From Parcubacteria group bacterium GW2011_GWA1_47_8 (lineage in GTDB: Bacteria; Patescibacteriota; Minisyncoccia; Phycocordibacterales; UBA1550): a stretch of DNA of 23,401 nt. The notes beneath the pieces are model-generated. The model worked only from the letters and a program-made list of their open reading frames with translations. It ran no database searches and was not told where the DNA came from. The translations under genes were made by a program, and so were the position numbers. Below are positions 1 through 6,982 of this stretch, piece by piece; positions within the stretch are counted from its first letter, which is position 1; every line of letters starts with the position of its first letter. The stretch covers positions 1 through 23,401 of the forward strand of contig LCOP01000009.1 of the NCBI GenBank assembly GCA_000996605.1, in the 5' to 3' direction.

Positions 1-126
1 CCCTTTATCAAGAACGACGTTGCGTCCTCGAGGCCCGAGCGTAATTTTGACCGCGTTTGCAACCGCATCTACGCCCTTCTTAAGGGATTTCCGTGCCTGC
101 TCATCAAATACGATTTGTTTCGCCAT
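1..126 (-). CDS. groL: Chaperonin GroEL, N-terminal fragment
   Basis: The first 42 codons of GroEL, the 60-kDa ATP-dependent chaperonin subunit that folds proteins in the cytoplasm with GroES. The ATG reads from 126 and the protein begins MAKQIVFDEQARKSLKKGVD; the conserved VTLGPRGRNVVLDKG segment that lines the nucleotide pocket follows at residues 28-42, where the window ends. The gene runs off the left edge, so nothing can be said about the rest. It lies 160 bp downstream of groES on the same strand, the usual groES-groEL order. No Shine-Dalgarno motif is visible before the ATG. Identification is secure from the family signature. Confidence 0.96.
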   Translation of the reverse strand, partial: MAKQIVFDEQARKSLKKGVDAVANAVKITLGPRGRNVVLDKG

Positions 127-169
127 GTTAGATTTCGTTAATGAGTAATGCGAGTTTAGGAAATCTTAC

Positions 170-249
170 ACCCCTCACCCAGTCAGCTATTCCGTGTTTT
201 TCCCGAGCATATCCACACTGTGGGTCAATTCGAGTGCTGGGTGAGGGGT
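170..249 (-). repeat. Inverted repeat in the groES-groEL spacer
   Basis: A perfect 13-bp inverted repeat has one arm at 170-182 (acccctcacccag) and the other at 237-249, separated by 54 nt. The right-hand arm also overlaps a second potential helix: ggtaaagaaa around 247-256 pairs with tttctttacc at 282-291, which spans the groES stop codon. The two helices share bases 247-249, so they partly exclude each other in the transcript. The spacer carries no gene. It could be a processing or attenuation site that sets the GroES:GroEL ratio, but that is inference. Confidence 0.7.
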
Positions 250-286
250 AAAGAAATTCTAATTCGCTTCGCTCATAAGATTTTCT

Positions 287-610
287 TTACCTAATAACCG
301 CTAAGATATTCTCTTCCCGCACTATGTAGTATTCCTCCCCTTCAATCTTAATTTCGTCGTATCCGTACTTCGAGAACATAACGCGATCTCCAACTTTGAC
401 GCCAATCGGCATCACCGTACCGTCTTCAGCAAGCTTCCCTCTTCCGACTGCAACCACACGCCCTTGTTCGGGTTTTTCTTTATCAACGGTTTCCGGAATG
501 ATAATGCCGGAAGGAGACTTCTTTGCGAGGTCTTCCGGCGCAAGCGGCTTGACTAAGACCCGATCACTAAGCGGGTACACTGCCGGTTTCTTGTTTCCAC
601 TTTTGGCCAT
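287..610 (-). CDS. groES: Co-chaperonin GroES
   Basis: The 10-kDa co-chaperonin (107 residues) forms the heptameric lid of GroEL. The sequence has the family pattern: YPLSDRVLVKPL near the start, the mobile-loop region KSPSGIIIPETVDKEKPEQG that contacts GroEL, then VVAVGRGK, VKVGDRVMFSKYG and a terminal EENILAVI. The reading frame is open upstream to 889, but the ATG at 610 gives a normal-length GroES and lies about 30 nt downstream of a strong promoter, so the longer version is rejected. The first eight residues (MAKSGNKK) are a short extra leader. The gene precedes groEL on the same strand. No clear ribosome binding site is seen. Confidence 0.95.
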   Translation of the reverse strand: MAKSGNKKPAVYPLSDRVLVKPLAPEDLAKKSPSGIIIPETVDKEKPEQGRVVAVGRGKLAEDGTVMPIGVKVGDRVMFSKYGYDEIKIEGEEYYIVREENILAVIR

Positions 611-647
611 AGGGGTACGCAAAAGATTATTGAGTAATGTCGGACGT

Positions 648-675
648 ATTATACTGGGGTACTCCATCCTGTCAA
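648..675 (-). promoter_or_regulatory. Sigma-70 promoter for groES-groEL
   Basis: On the minus strand a perfect -35 box TTGACA (675-670), a 16-nt spacer and a perfect -10 box TATAAT (653-648) lie upstream of groES. The predicted start is near 641, giving a leader of about 30 nt. No good CIRCE operator is seen in the leader. Confidence 0.85.
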
Positions 676-711
676 TTGACCCCGAAGAAACAAAGCGGTT
701 TGTGAGGGCAC

Positions 712-740
712 TTGCGCACAAAGGGGGAGTGGTGTATACT
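712..740 (+). promoter_or_regulatory. Sigma-70 promoter for secG
   Basis: TTGCGC (712-717), a 17-nt spacer and TATACT (735-740). The predicted transcription start is about 5 nt before the secG ATG, so the mRNA has almost no leader. This promoter is divergent from the groES promoter. Confidence 0.75.
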
Positions 741-751
741 GCTTCCCATAA

Positions 752-985
752 ATGGAAACGCTCGTAGCGATAGTACCGTATATTCAGATCGCGCTCTCCA
801 TACTCCTCGTCACCACGATCATTCTGCAACAGACTGGCGCTGGACTGGGAGGTGCATTTGGAGGAGACAATTTTGGCAGTGGATTTCACACAAGACGCGG
901 ATTTGAGAAAACGCTATTTAACGCAAGCATCATTCTTGCGGTGCTTTTTGCAGCAACGGCGTTTCTTAACCTTATTATTCGATAG
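752..985 (+). CDS. secG: Preprotein translocase subunit SecG
   Basis: A small inner-membrane subunit (77 residues) of the SecYEG channel, which stimulates SecA-driven protein export. Two hydrophobic helices (about residues 5-24 and 55-75) flank a cytoplasmic loop with the typical glycine-rich LQQTGAGLGGAFGG segment and a FGSGF / TRRGFEKTL continuation, the SecG family pattern. Length is normal for the family. The ATG at 752 follows the -10 box by 11 nt, and no Shine-Dalgarno sequence fits in between. It is the first gene of a plus-strand run with the peptide-binding protein and RNase J. Confident call. Confidence 0.93.
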   Translation: METLVAIVPYIQIALSILLVTTIILQQTGAGLGGAFGGDNFGSGFHTRRGFEKTLFNASIILAVLFAATAFLNLIIR

Positions 986-1066
986 CAACCATAGGAAGGG
1001 GGGCGCACAAAACGCGCAACTGTAGCGGGCATACTCCGCAGTAAGTTCTCTGACCTCATTTTATTT

Positions 1067-2815
1067 GTGATTAAGAAATTTAATTTTGTATCGGCGATAC
1101 GATCGTACCTGCCGCGCTCTAAAGAAATCGAACGGGTTGTTCGGTCTCTTTCTCCATTTGAAAAGACGCTTTTCTTTTTCTTAACCATCGCGTTCATCCT
1201 TAGTTCTCTCGTCCTCCTTTCAAAGGTAAATAATTTCATTCTCGTCGAGATTGAAGCGAAAGGAGGGAGCTTCACTGAAGGCATTGTCGGCTCTCCCCGA
1301 TTCATTAATCCTATCCTTGCGCTCTCGGATGCAGACCGCGACATGTCGTCGCTCGTCTATTCAGGACTTCTCAAAGCTGACCCTGACAGCGGCCTCGTTG
1401 AAGACCTAACCGAAGGATATACGGTTTCTGAAGATGGGCTCTCGTACGACTTTACAATTCGCGAAGATAGCGTGTTCCATGACGGGGCAAAGGTCACTGC
1501 GGACGATGTCGTCTTTACGGTCCTTAAAGCGCAAGACCCCGTCATTAAGAGCCCGCGGCTTGCGAGCTGGGACGGAGTGAAAGTTGAAGCAGTGGACGAG
1601 CGGCATGTTCGGTTCATTTTGCCACGCCCATATGCGCCGTTTTTGGAGAATGCAACATTAGGCATCTTGCCCAAACATCTCTGGCAAGGAGTTGATGCGG
1701 AACAGTTCCCCTTCAGCGAGCTGAATGTTTCCCCCGTCGGATCTGGCCCGTACAAAATAAAGAAAGTTGAGAGAAACTCCTCCGGAATCCCTCAAGGATA
1801 CGTCCTCTCTGCTTTTAATGATTACGCTCTCGGTCGTTCCTACATTGATACACTCGCCTTCCGCTTCTACCCAAGTGAAGAAGCGCTCATCTTGGCCTAC
1901 CAAAAAGGAGATGTCGAGGCGATGGGGGGCGTCTCTCCGGAAAAAATCTCGCAATTGAAGCAGGTGCGAATCGAGCAAACGCCACTCCCGCGTATCTTTG
2001 CGGTCTTTTTCAACCAAAACGTGGCACAAATCTTTTCGCACAGCGAAGTGCGCGCAGCTCTCAACCGTGCGCTCGACAAAGAACAGATCGTCGAGCAGAT
2101 TCTTGCCAACTATGGAACCGCAATAGACAGCCCCCTCCCGCCAGAAAGCATTGATGTAGAAAACGCGGCACTCGCCTCTTCAACAGAGACTGATAGCGAC
2201 ACACGGATCGTTGAGGCACGAGCGCTACTTGAACAGGGCGGATGGAAATTTAACGAAGAAGAAGGGGTGTGGACGCATCCGAAAAAAGGTAAGCTCCAAT
2301 TCTCGCTCGCCACATCTGAAGCACCTGAGCTCAAAGCAGTCGCCGAGGAGCTCAAAACCGCATGGGAAGAGCTCGGCGTACCTGTTGAGGTAAAAATTTT
2401 TGCTACGGGTGACCTCAAGGAGACCGTCGTTCGTCCGCGTAAATTTGACACGCTGTTCTTTGGACAAGTGCTCGGTCGAACGAGCGACCCCTATCCGTTT
2501 TGGCACTCGAGCCAACGTCTTGACCCGGGACTCAATATTGCCTCGTATGTAAACTCATCCGCTGACAAAGCCCTCGAGCAAGCGCGCGCAGAATCAAACC
2601 CCGAAAAACGCGCGCAATTTTATGAAACTTTTAAAAACGAGATCACCAAAGACGTTCCCGCGATTTTCCTCTATGCGCCGGAATTTTTATACGTGGTACC
2701 CAAAGACGTGCATGGAATCTCTCTCAATGGAGTCACCATCCCCGCTGAACGCTTTTCGAATATTTATGAATGGTATATCAGCACAGATAATGTCTGGAAG
2801 ATATTTGCATCATAA
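1067..2815 (+). CDS. Peptide ABC transporter substrate-binding protein (SBP family 5), membrane-anchored
   Basis: A 582-residue extracellular solute-binding protein of the family that binds oligopeptides, dipeptides or nickel (OppA/DppA-like). Residues 37-56 form a hydrophobic N-terminal anchor after a basic cytoplasmic stretch. Family landmarks follow: PRFINPILALSDADRDMSSL, YSGLLK, a DLTEGYTVSEDGLSYDFTIR segment, then FHDGAKVTADDVVFT and a central GSGPYKI. The start used is GTG at 1067; no ATG with better context is seen, so the start is uncertain. No permease or ATPase genes lie next to it. In CPR bacteria such proteins often stand alone near secG, and their ligand is unknown. It lies 81 bp downstream of secG and 83 bp upstream of RNase J. 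Confidence 0.9.
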   Translation: MIKKFNFVSAIRSYLPRSKEIERVVRSLSPFEKTLFFFLTIAFILSSLVLLSKVNNFILVEIEAKGGSFTEGIVGSPRFINPILALSDADRDMSSLVYSGLLKADPDSGLVEDLTEGYTVSEDGLSYDFTIREDSVFHDGAKVTADDVVFTVLKAQDPVIKSPRLASWDGVKVEAVDERHVRFILPRPYAPFLENATLGILPKHLWQGVDAEQFPFSELNVSPVGSGPYKIKKVERNSSGIPQGYVLSAFNDYALGRSYIDTLAFRFYPSEEALILAYQKGDVEAMGGVSPEKISQLKQVRIEQTPLPRIFAVFFNQNVAQIFSHSEVRAALNRALDKEQIVEQILANYGTAIDSPLPPESIDVENAALASSTETDSDTRIVEARALLEQGGWKFNEEEGVWTHPKKGKLQFSLATSEAPELKAVAEELKTAWEELGVPVEVKIFATGDLKETVVRPRKFDTLFFGQVLGRTSDPYPFWHSSQRLDPGLNIASYVNSSADKALEQARAESNPEKRAQFYETFKNEITKDVPAIFLYAPEFLYVVPKDVHGISLNGVTIPAERFSNIYEWYISTDNVWKIFAS

Positions 2816-2858
2816 GAAATAATTAACAGAAATAACAGTAATAACAGAATACCTATGA

Positions 2859-2975
2859 ACCCCGTTAGAGGCAACGATCGCGGGGGAATAAAACCAATAT
2901 GAAAAACGATAATGACAAATCAAGAGAGACGCAGAGTAATAATTTTGCTCAATCGCGACCTGCCTCTAACGGGGT
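2859..2975 (+). repeat. 15-bp perfect inverted repeat bracketing the RNase J start codon
   Basis: The arm accccgttagaggca at 2859-2873, in the leader, is the exact reverse complement of 2961-2975, inside codons 21-26 of the RNase J gene. The 87-nt loop contains the ATG at 2899. In mRNA the two arms could pair and enclose the translation start. The leader just before it also has three near-copies of the motif aataacag (2824-2848). Confidence 0.8.
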
Positions 2976-5031
2976 GAACGAAGAACAGCAAAAAAAAGAT
3001 CAACCAACAAAAAAAGACAACCACGGACCGCAACGCTTCGTTGCACGGTCTCACGCTCCGGGCCAAAATACCACACGCGGACCACGAACTGGCGGAAAAC
3101 CCGCATATCGTGGCAGTGCCGCGGGGGGACAGCGCCGCGGAGGAAACTACCCTGCTCGCCCGCAAGGAGGTCGTGGCGGACGCTCGGGCACACCCGGGGG
3201 CACTGGGGTGCGCCCCGATGCAGTCACCCCGTCGGGAACACGCGTCAAGCACCTCACCAGTCGTGACCGGCAGCGCGGACGACGCATGAGCCCTCCGCTC
3301 GTCTCTCCGAAAGATGTGGTCACCTCTGTCGTTCCGCCGCTCAAGGAAGGAGACATTCGTATTATCCACCTCGGTGGCGTCGAAGAAGTCGGTCGCAATA
3401 TGTCATTTGTGGAATACGGCGATGACATCGTCATCATTGACGCGGGAATCCAATTTTCCGAAGAAGGCACGCCGGGAATCGACTTCATTCTTCCCAATAC
3501 CGAATATCTCGAGCAGAACAAACACAAGATCAGAGGTCTTGTGGTTACCCACGGTCACCTTGATCACATTGGTGGTATCCCTTACATCATGGACAAGATT
3601 GGCAATCCCCCGCTCTATTGTCGAAACTTTACCTCCCTCATGATTCAAAAGAGACAAGAGGAATTCCCGCACCTGGAGCCACTTGACGTTCGTCTTGTTG
3701 AAACGCGCGAAGTGCGCACACTGGGCAAGATCAAAGTGAGTTTCTTTGGTGTTACTCATGCCATCCCCGATTCAATGGGTATCGTCATCGAAACACCCTA
3801 CGGTGATATCGTACACACCGGCGACCTGCGTCTCGACCACGTCGAGGGCGAACCCTCCGAAGTGGAAGTCGATGTGTACGAATTTTTCAAAGACCGCAAT
3901 GTGCTCCTCCTCATGGCGGACTCGACCAATGCCGAAAACCCGGGATTTTCAATCTCAGAAAAAGTTATTCTTAAAAATATCGAGGATATCATTCGTGATA
4001 CCAAGGGGCGTCTCATCATCAGTACGTTCGCCTCGCAGGTCGAACGTCTGCTTAAAATGATTGAGATTGCCGAAAAATATGGCAAAAAGATTGTCCTCGA
4101 AGGGCGGAGTATGAAGACGAATGTCGAGATTGCGAAAGTCGCCAAGATTATCAAAGCAAATCCAGAAACATTCATTACCGTTGAGGAAATGGAAAAATAT
4201 CCGCCCGACAGAATCATGGTGCTCGCGACCGGACAACAGGGCGAAGAATTTGCCGCACTCATGCGCATCGCGAACAAGACGCACAAATACATTCGCCTGA
4301 CGCCGCGCGATACAATCCTCCTCTCTTCATCTGTTATCCCCGGCAATGAACGCAGCGTGCAGAAGCTTAAAGATAACCTCTCGCGCCAAGGCGCATACAT
4401 CATCAGTTATCGTACATCCGACGTGCATTCATCCGGACACGCCAATGCCGAGGAACTCGTCTGGATCCACCAAAAGATTCATCCGAAGTTTTTCATCCCG
4501 GTACACGGCTATCATTATTTCCACCGCATTCACGCTGAACTCGCAAAGCGCGCGACCAATATAGCGAGCGATAATATCATCATCCCCGACAATGGTATGG
4601 TAATCGAAATCAGGGAAAACGGGTCAAAAATCACCGCCGTCAAAGAATGTAGCGCGAATCGCACGCCGGTTTTTGTTGATGGATTTTCCGTAGGCGGGAT
4701 GCAGGAAGTCGTTCTGCGCGACCGACAGACTCTTGCACAAAACGGTATCTTTGTTGTCGTTTTGACACTCAACACAACAACCGGCAGAGTAACCAAATCA
4801 CCGGACATTATTTCACGCGGGTTTGTATACCTCCGTGAATCGCAAGAGCTTTTGCGCCAAGCACGCTATCTCGCCAAAAAGACCGTCGAGGACAACACGC
4901 TCGGACAAGGTGGCGCCAAACAATACGATCTCGACTTTCTCAAAGGTCAGGTTGCTGACGTCATCGAGCATCTCCTCTTCCAAGAAACCGCCAAGCTCCC
5001 GATCGTGATTCCGGTCATTTTGACTGTCTAA
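2899..5031 (+). CDS. rnj: Ribonuclease J with Arg/Gly-rich N-terminal extension
   Basis: A 710-residue metallo-beta-lactamase/beta-CASP ribonuclease that combines 5'-3' exonuclease and endonuclease activity in mRNA decay and rRNA maturation. The catalytic core starts near residue 150 (IRIIHLGGVEEVGRNMSF). The zinc-binding motif HGHLDH is at 218-223, GDLRLDH follows the beta-lactamase part, and the beta-CASP region has STFASQVERL and TGQQGEE. The late SSGHA and PVHGYHYFHRIHAE segments complete the metal site. The C-terminal domain ends in IPVILTV. The first ~150 residues are low-complexity: polar, then an RGG-rich tract (about 60-100), likely disordered and RNA-binding. The start lies inside an inverted repeat that could fold over it. 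A strong terminator follows. Confident call. Confidence 0.97.
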   Translation: MKNDNDKSRETQSNNFAQSRPASNGVNEEQQKKDQPTKKDNHGPQRFVARSHAPGQNTTRGPRTGGKPAYRGSAAGGQRRGGNYPARPQGGRGGRSGTPGGTGVRPDAVTPSGTRVKHLTSRDRQRGRRMSPPLVSPKDVVTSVVPPLKEGDIRIIHLGGVEEVGRNMSFVEYGDDIVIIDAGIQFSEEGTPGIDFILPNTEYLEQNKHKIRGLVVTHGHLDHIGGIPYIMDKIGNPPLYCRNFTSLMIQKRQEEFPHLEPLDVRLVETREVRTLGKIKVSFFGVTHAIPDSMGIVIETPYGDIVHTGDLRLDHVEGEPSEVEVDVYEFFKDRNVLLLMADSTNAENPGFSISEKVILKNIEDIIRDTKGRLIISTFASQVERLLKMIEIAEKYGKKIVLEGRSMKTNVEIAKVAKIIKANPETFITVEEMEKYPPDRIMVLATGQQGEEFAALMRIANKTHKYIRLTPRDTILLSSSVIPGNERSVQKLKDNLSRQGAYIISYRTSDVHSSGHANAEELVWIHQKIHPKFFIPVHGYHYFHRIHAELAKRATNIASDNIIIPDNGMVIEIRENGSKITAVKECSANRTPVFVDGFSVGGMQEVVLRDRQTLAQNGIFVVVLTLNTTTGRVTKSPDIISRGFVYLRESQELLRQARYLAKKTVEDNTLGQGGAKQYDLDFLKGQVADVIEHLLFQETAKLPIVIPVILTV

Positions 5032-5040
5032 AACAACTCT

Positions 5041-5085
5041 AAAAACACCCGCACGAGGCGCACAGCGCCTCGTGCGGGTGTTTTT
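5041..5085 (+). terminator. Rho-independent terminator after RNase J
   Basis: A perfect 21-bp stem (5041-5061 with 5065-5085) and a 3-nt loop, flanked by A5 on the left and T5 on the right, so it could work in both directions. It is followed by an imperfect 12-bp tandem repeat (tgtgtgtttttc, nearly three units, to about 5110) that supplies further T-runs. Confidence 0.93.
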
Positions 5086-5110
5086 CTGTGTGTTTTTCTG
5101 TGTGTTTTTC

Positions 5111-5139
5111 TTGCCGAAACACAGCCAATTTGTTATCAT
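5111..5139 (+). promoter_or_regulatory. Promoter of hicBA, leaderless
   Basis: TTGCCG (5111-5116), a 17-nt spacer, TATCAT (5134-5139) with a TGT extension directly upstream. Only 6 nt separate the -10 box from the hicB ATG at 5146, so transcription should begin at or within a base or two of the start codon. Confidence 0.7.
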
Positions 5140-5145
5140 CCAAAT

Positions 5146-5403
5146 ATGAAGAAATCGCAAGAGCTCCAATTTAATGTCATGTTCCGCCCTGAACCAGAAG
5201 GCGGCTTTACCGCGATTGTTCCCTCTCTCCCGGGGTGTATTACCTATGGAAAAGATTTAACCGAAGCAAAAGAATCCGCGCTTGATGCGATTCGCGGATA
5301 TATCGCGTCTGTTAAAAAACATAGGGGGCAAGTCCTCCATGACACGGGGAATTTTATGGGATCTATCCAGTTCTCAGCGACCTCGGCAAAACAGCATGCC
5401 TAA
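5146..5403 (+). CDS. hicB: HicB-family antitoxin
   Basis: An 85-residue protein of the HicB-like family, which neutralises the HicA mRNA interferase and usually represses its own operon. The core fold is visible as FNVMFRPEPEGGFTAIVPSLPGCITYGKDLTEAKESALDAI: a partially degraded RNase H-like domain with the PSLPGC(x)TYG(x)(T/D)L(x)EA signature. The C-terminal DNA-binding part is very short, so autoregulation is uncertain. The stop codon overlaps the hicA start by 8 bp (ATG at 5396), a typical coupled toxin-antitoxin arrangement, although this pair is antitoxin-first. The partner toxin is interrupted, so the antitoxin may now be an orphan. Confidence 0.88.
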   Translation: MKKSQELQFNVMFRPEPEGGFTAIVPSLPGCITYGKDLTEAKESALDAIRGYIASVKKHRGQVLHDTGNFMGSIQFSATSAKQHA

Positions 5404-5762
5404 ACTTCCTGCCATTACACCAAAGAAACTTTTAAAAATGCTCGCAAAAGCAGGATTCGAGATCGACCACACCACAGGCGGACACTACATCTCAGAACCC
5501 ATCCACTATCTCGCGGTACCCTGTCAAAAAACCATTATTTTTGAGCGAAAAACGAGACGGAGGGCTTGCCATAATGAATTATGGCAAGAACGAGACGAAG
5601 TTTTGCAACCTAAAATAAGGGTTTTTGGACAGGGGGAAGATAGTGGATGGGTTCTCATACCGAGCAAAAGACAATGCACGCGTGACAGTCCCTTTTCACC
5701 GAAAAGATGTCCCTAAAGGAACACTGTACACCATTATGAAGTCTGCAGGACTACTTGAATAA
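5396..5762 (+). pseudogene. hicA: HicA toxin gene interrupted by a 160-bp insertion
   Basis: HicA is a small double-stranded-RNA-binding-fold ribonuclease that cleaves mRNA. The reading frame from 5396 gives MPKLPAITPKKLLKMLAKAGFEIDHTTGGHYIS, with the catalytic-type GGH histidine, and then runs into foreign sequence. The rest of the toxin resumes at 5658: YRAKDNARVTVPFHRKDVPK, then GTLYTIMKSAGLLE and TAA at 5760. Removing 5495-5657 restores a continuous 67-residue HicA with no frame change, so the gene was intact just before the insertion. As it stands, the frame reads on through the insert to a stop at 5714-5716, replacing the C-terminal half. The product is unlikely to be active. High confidence in the gene identity and in the interruption. 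Confidence 0.9.
5495..5654. mobile_element. MITE-like 160-bp palindromic element inserted in hicA
   Basis: The element begins GAACCCATCCACTATCT (5495-5511) and ends with its exact reverse complement (5638-5654), a perfect 17-bp terminal inverted repeat. Similarity continues inward with gaps (ccctgtc-aaaaa on both arms), and the centre is a perfect 11-bp inverted repeat with a 2-nt spacer (5565-5588, cttgccataat / attatggcaag), so the whole element can fold into one long hairpin. It is flanked by TCA at 5492-5494 and 5655-5657, a likely 3-bp target duplication. It encodes no transposase. It is probably mobilised in trans by an unidentified transposase; 3-bp duplications of TNA type are known for some IS5-family groups and of variable sequence for IS3, so the family is open. 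Confidence 0.85.
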
Positions 5763-5801
5763 TATCCGTACGATTTTGAGGTATCCCCTCCACGCATAAC
5801 T

Positions 5802-6974
5802 ATGCCACGCACCGCCGCAAAAAACTCACTTCTCCTCTTCGCCTACCTCGCGAGCTTCTTTTACGCGTTCCATTACGCGCTCCCGCTCTATATCCAATCA
5901 TCGTTTCTCTTCAAGTTTACCCCGACAGCCGATGCCGTGGGCACCGTGTTTGCCGTAGGGGCACTTGCCGTTATTATCGCGACACTTTTATTTTCGCGAC
6001 TCCTCAAACGCTTCGGCAACTACCGCGTGATTCGCCTCGCGATCATCGCCCAAATTATCCTCCTCGCTATCCTCGCGACAAACAAAAATCCCTTCATCAT
6101 CCTTCCGGCATTTATCCTTTCCCAAGTATTTTTAAACATCATCTATTTGAACTTAAACGCGTTTGTTGAATCACTTTCGGCAAACACAAAAACCGGTGGC
6201 ATTCGCGGTATATTTCTTACTGTCCTCAACGTTGCTATTGCAGGAGCACCCTTGCTTGCGGGGCTACTCCTTACTGACCACGATTTCGAAAAAATTTACC
6301 TCATGGCAATCGTATTTTTGGTCGCCGTCTACTTCGTCATCTCTTTGAACTTCAGAACATACAAAGATCCCGTTTACGAAACACCGTCACTGATCGAAAC
6401 GATGCGAAGAATCGGGAAAAGTCACGATCTTCACTCCATTATCTTTATCGTTTTCCTCCTCAATCTCTTTTACACATTGATGGTCATCTACACTCCTATC
6501 TACCTCAACGAAACAATGGGAATTCCCATGAGCACCATCTTGACCACCATCATCCCCATTACACTTATTCCTTTTATTATTTTTCAAATTGCCCTCGGAA
6601 AGATTGCCGACAAAAGACTTGGGGAAACAGAGATTCTTGCGGTGGGGTTCCTCATTCTCGCAGTTTCGACCGCCGCACTTTCGTCCATTACCACGGGTAG
6701 TGTCGCCATATGGACGGGGGTGCTCTTCCTTACTCGCGTTGGAGCCAGCGCAATCGAAGTAATGGCGGAAAGCTATCTCTACAAAAAAGTAAACTCCCGA
6801 GACATGCACATCGTTACCTTCATGTTTGTCGTCCGCACGAGCGCATACATCATCGGTCCTCTCGTTGCAAGTACTGTCCTCGCATATTTTGATTATCGGT
6901 ACCTCTTCCTCATTTTGGGCGCAATCATGCTCCTCGGTATCCCCTACAGCCTTTCGATTCGCGATACGAAATAG
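5802..6974 (+). CDS. Major facilitator superfamily transporter
   Basis: A 390-residue integral membrane protein with about 12 hydrophobic helices arranged as two halves, typical of MFS secondary transporters. The loop after the second helix reads FSRLLKRFGNYRVIR, the position of the conserved MFS motif A (G-x-L-x-D-x-x-G-R-R), in a degenerate form; the second half has the better match LGKIADKRLGETEILAVGF. Substrate cannot be predicted; drug or sugar efflux-type MFS are both possible. It starts 39 bp after the hicA remnant and converges with the next gene, leaving only 8 bp between the two stop codons and no room for a terminator. Confidence 0.85.
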   Translation: MPRTAAKNSLLLFAYLASFFYAFHYALPLYIQSSFLFKFTPTADAVGTVFAVGALAVIIATLLFSRLLKRFGNYRVIRLAIIAQIILLAILATNKNPFIILPAFILSQVFLNIIYLNLNAFVESLSANTKTGGIRGIFLTVLNVAIAGAPLLAGLLLTDHDFEKIYLMAIVFLVAVYFVISLNFRTYKDPVYETPSLIETMRRIGKSHDLHSIIFIVFLLNLFYTLMVIYTPIYLNETMGIPMSTILTTIIPITLIPFIIFQIALGKIADKRLGETEILAVGFLILAVSTAALSSITTGSVAIWTGVLFLTRVGASAIEVMAESYLYKKVNSRDMHIVTFMFVVRTSAYIIGPLVASTVLAYFDYRYLFLILGAIMLLGIPYSLSIRDTK

Positions 6975-6982
6975 CCGTGGAC

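Noticed and set aside
214..240. CIRCE-like heat-shock operator (GAGTGCT half at 232-238)
   Set aside because: The other half matches poorly and the spacing is off; it also lies between groES and groEL rather than upstream.
611..889. N-terminal extension of GroES to 889
   Set aside because: It would read through the groES promoter and give a protein twice the family length.
3798..4403. 201-codon antisense frame inside RNase J
   Set aside because: Shadow of a strongly conserved gene on the other strand; no family features.
5282..5716. 144-codon frame across hicB, hicA and the insertion
   Set aside because: Made of the hicB gene in the wrong frame, the first half of hicA and inserted sequence; not one gene.
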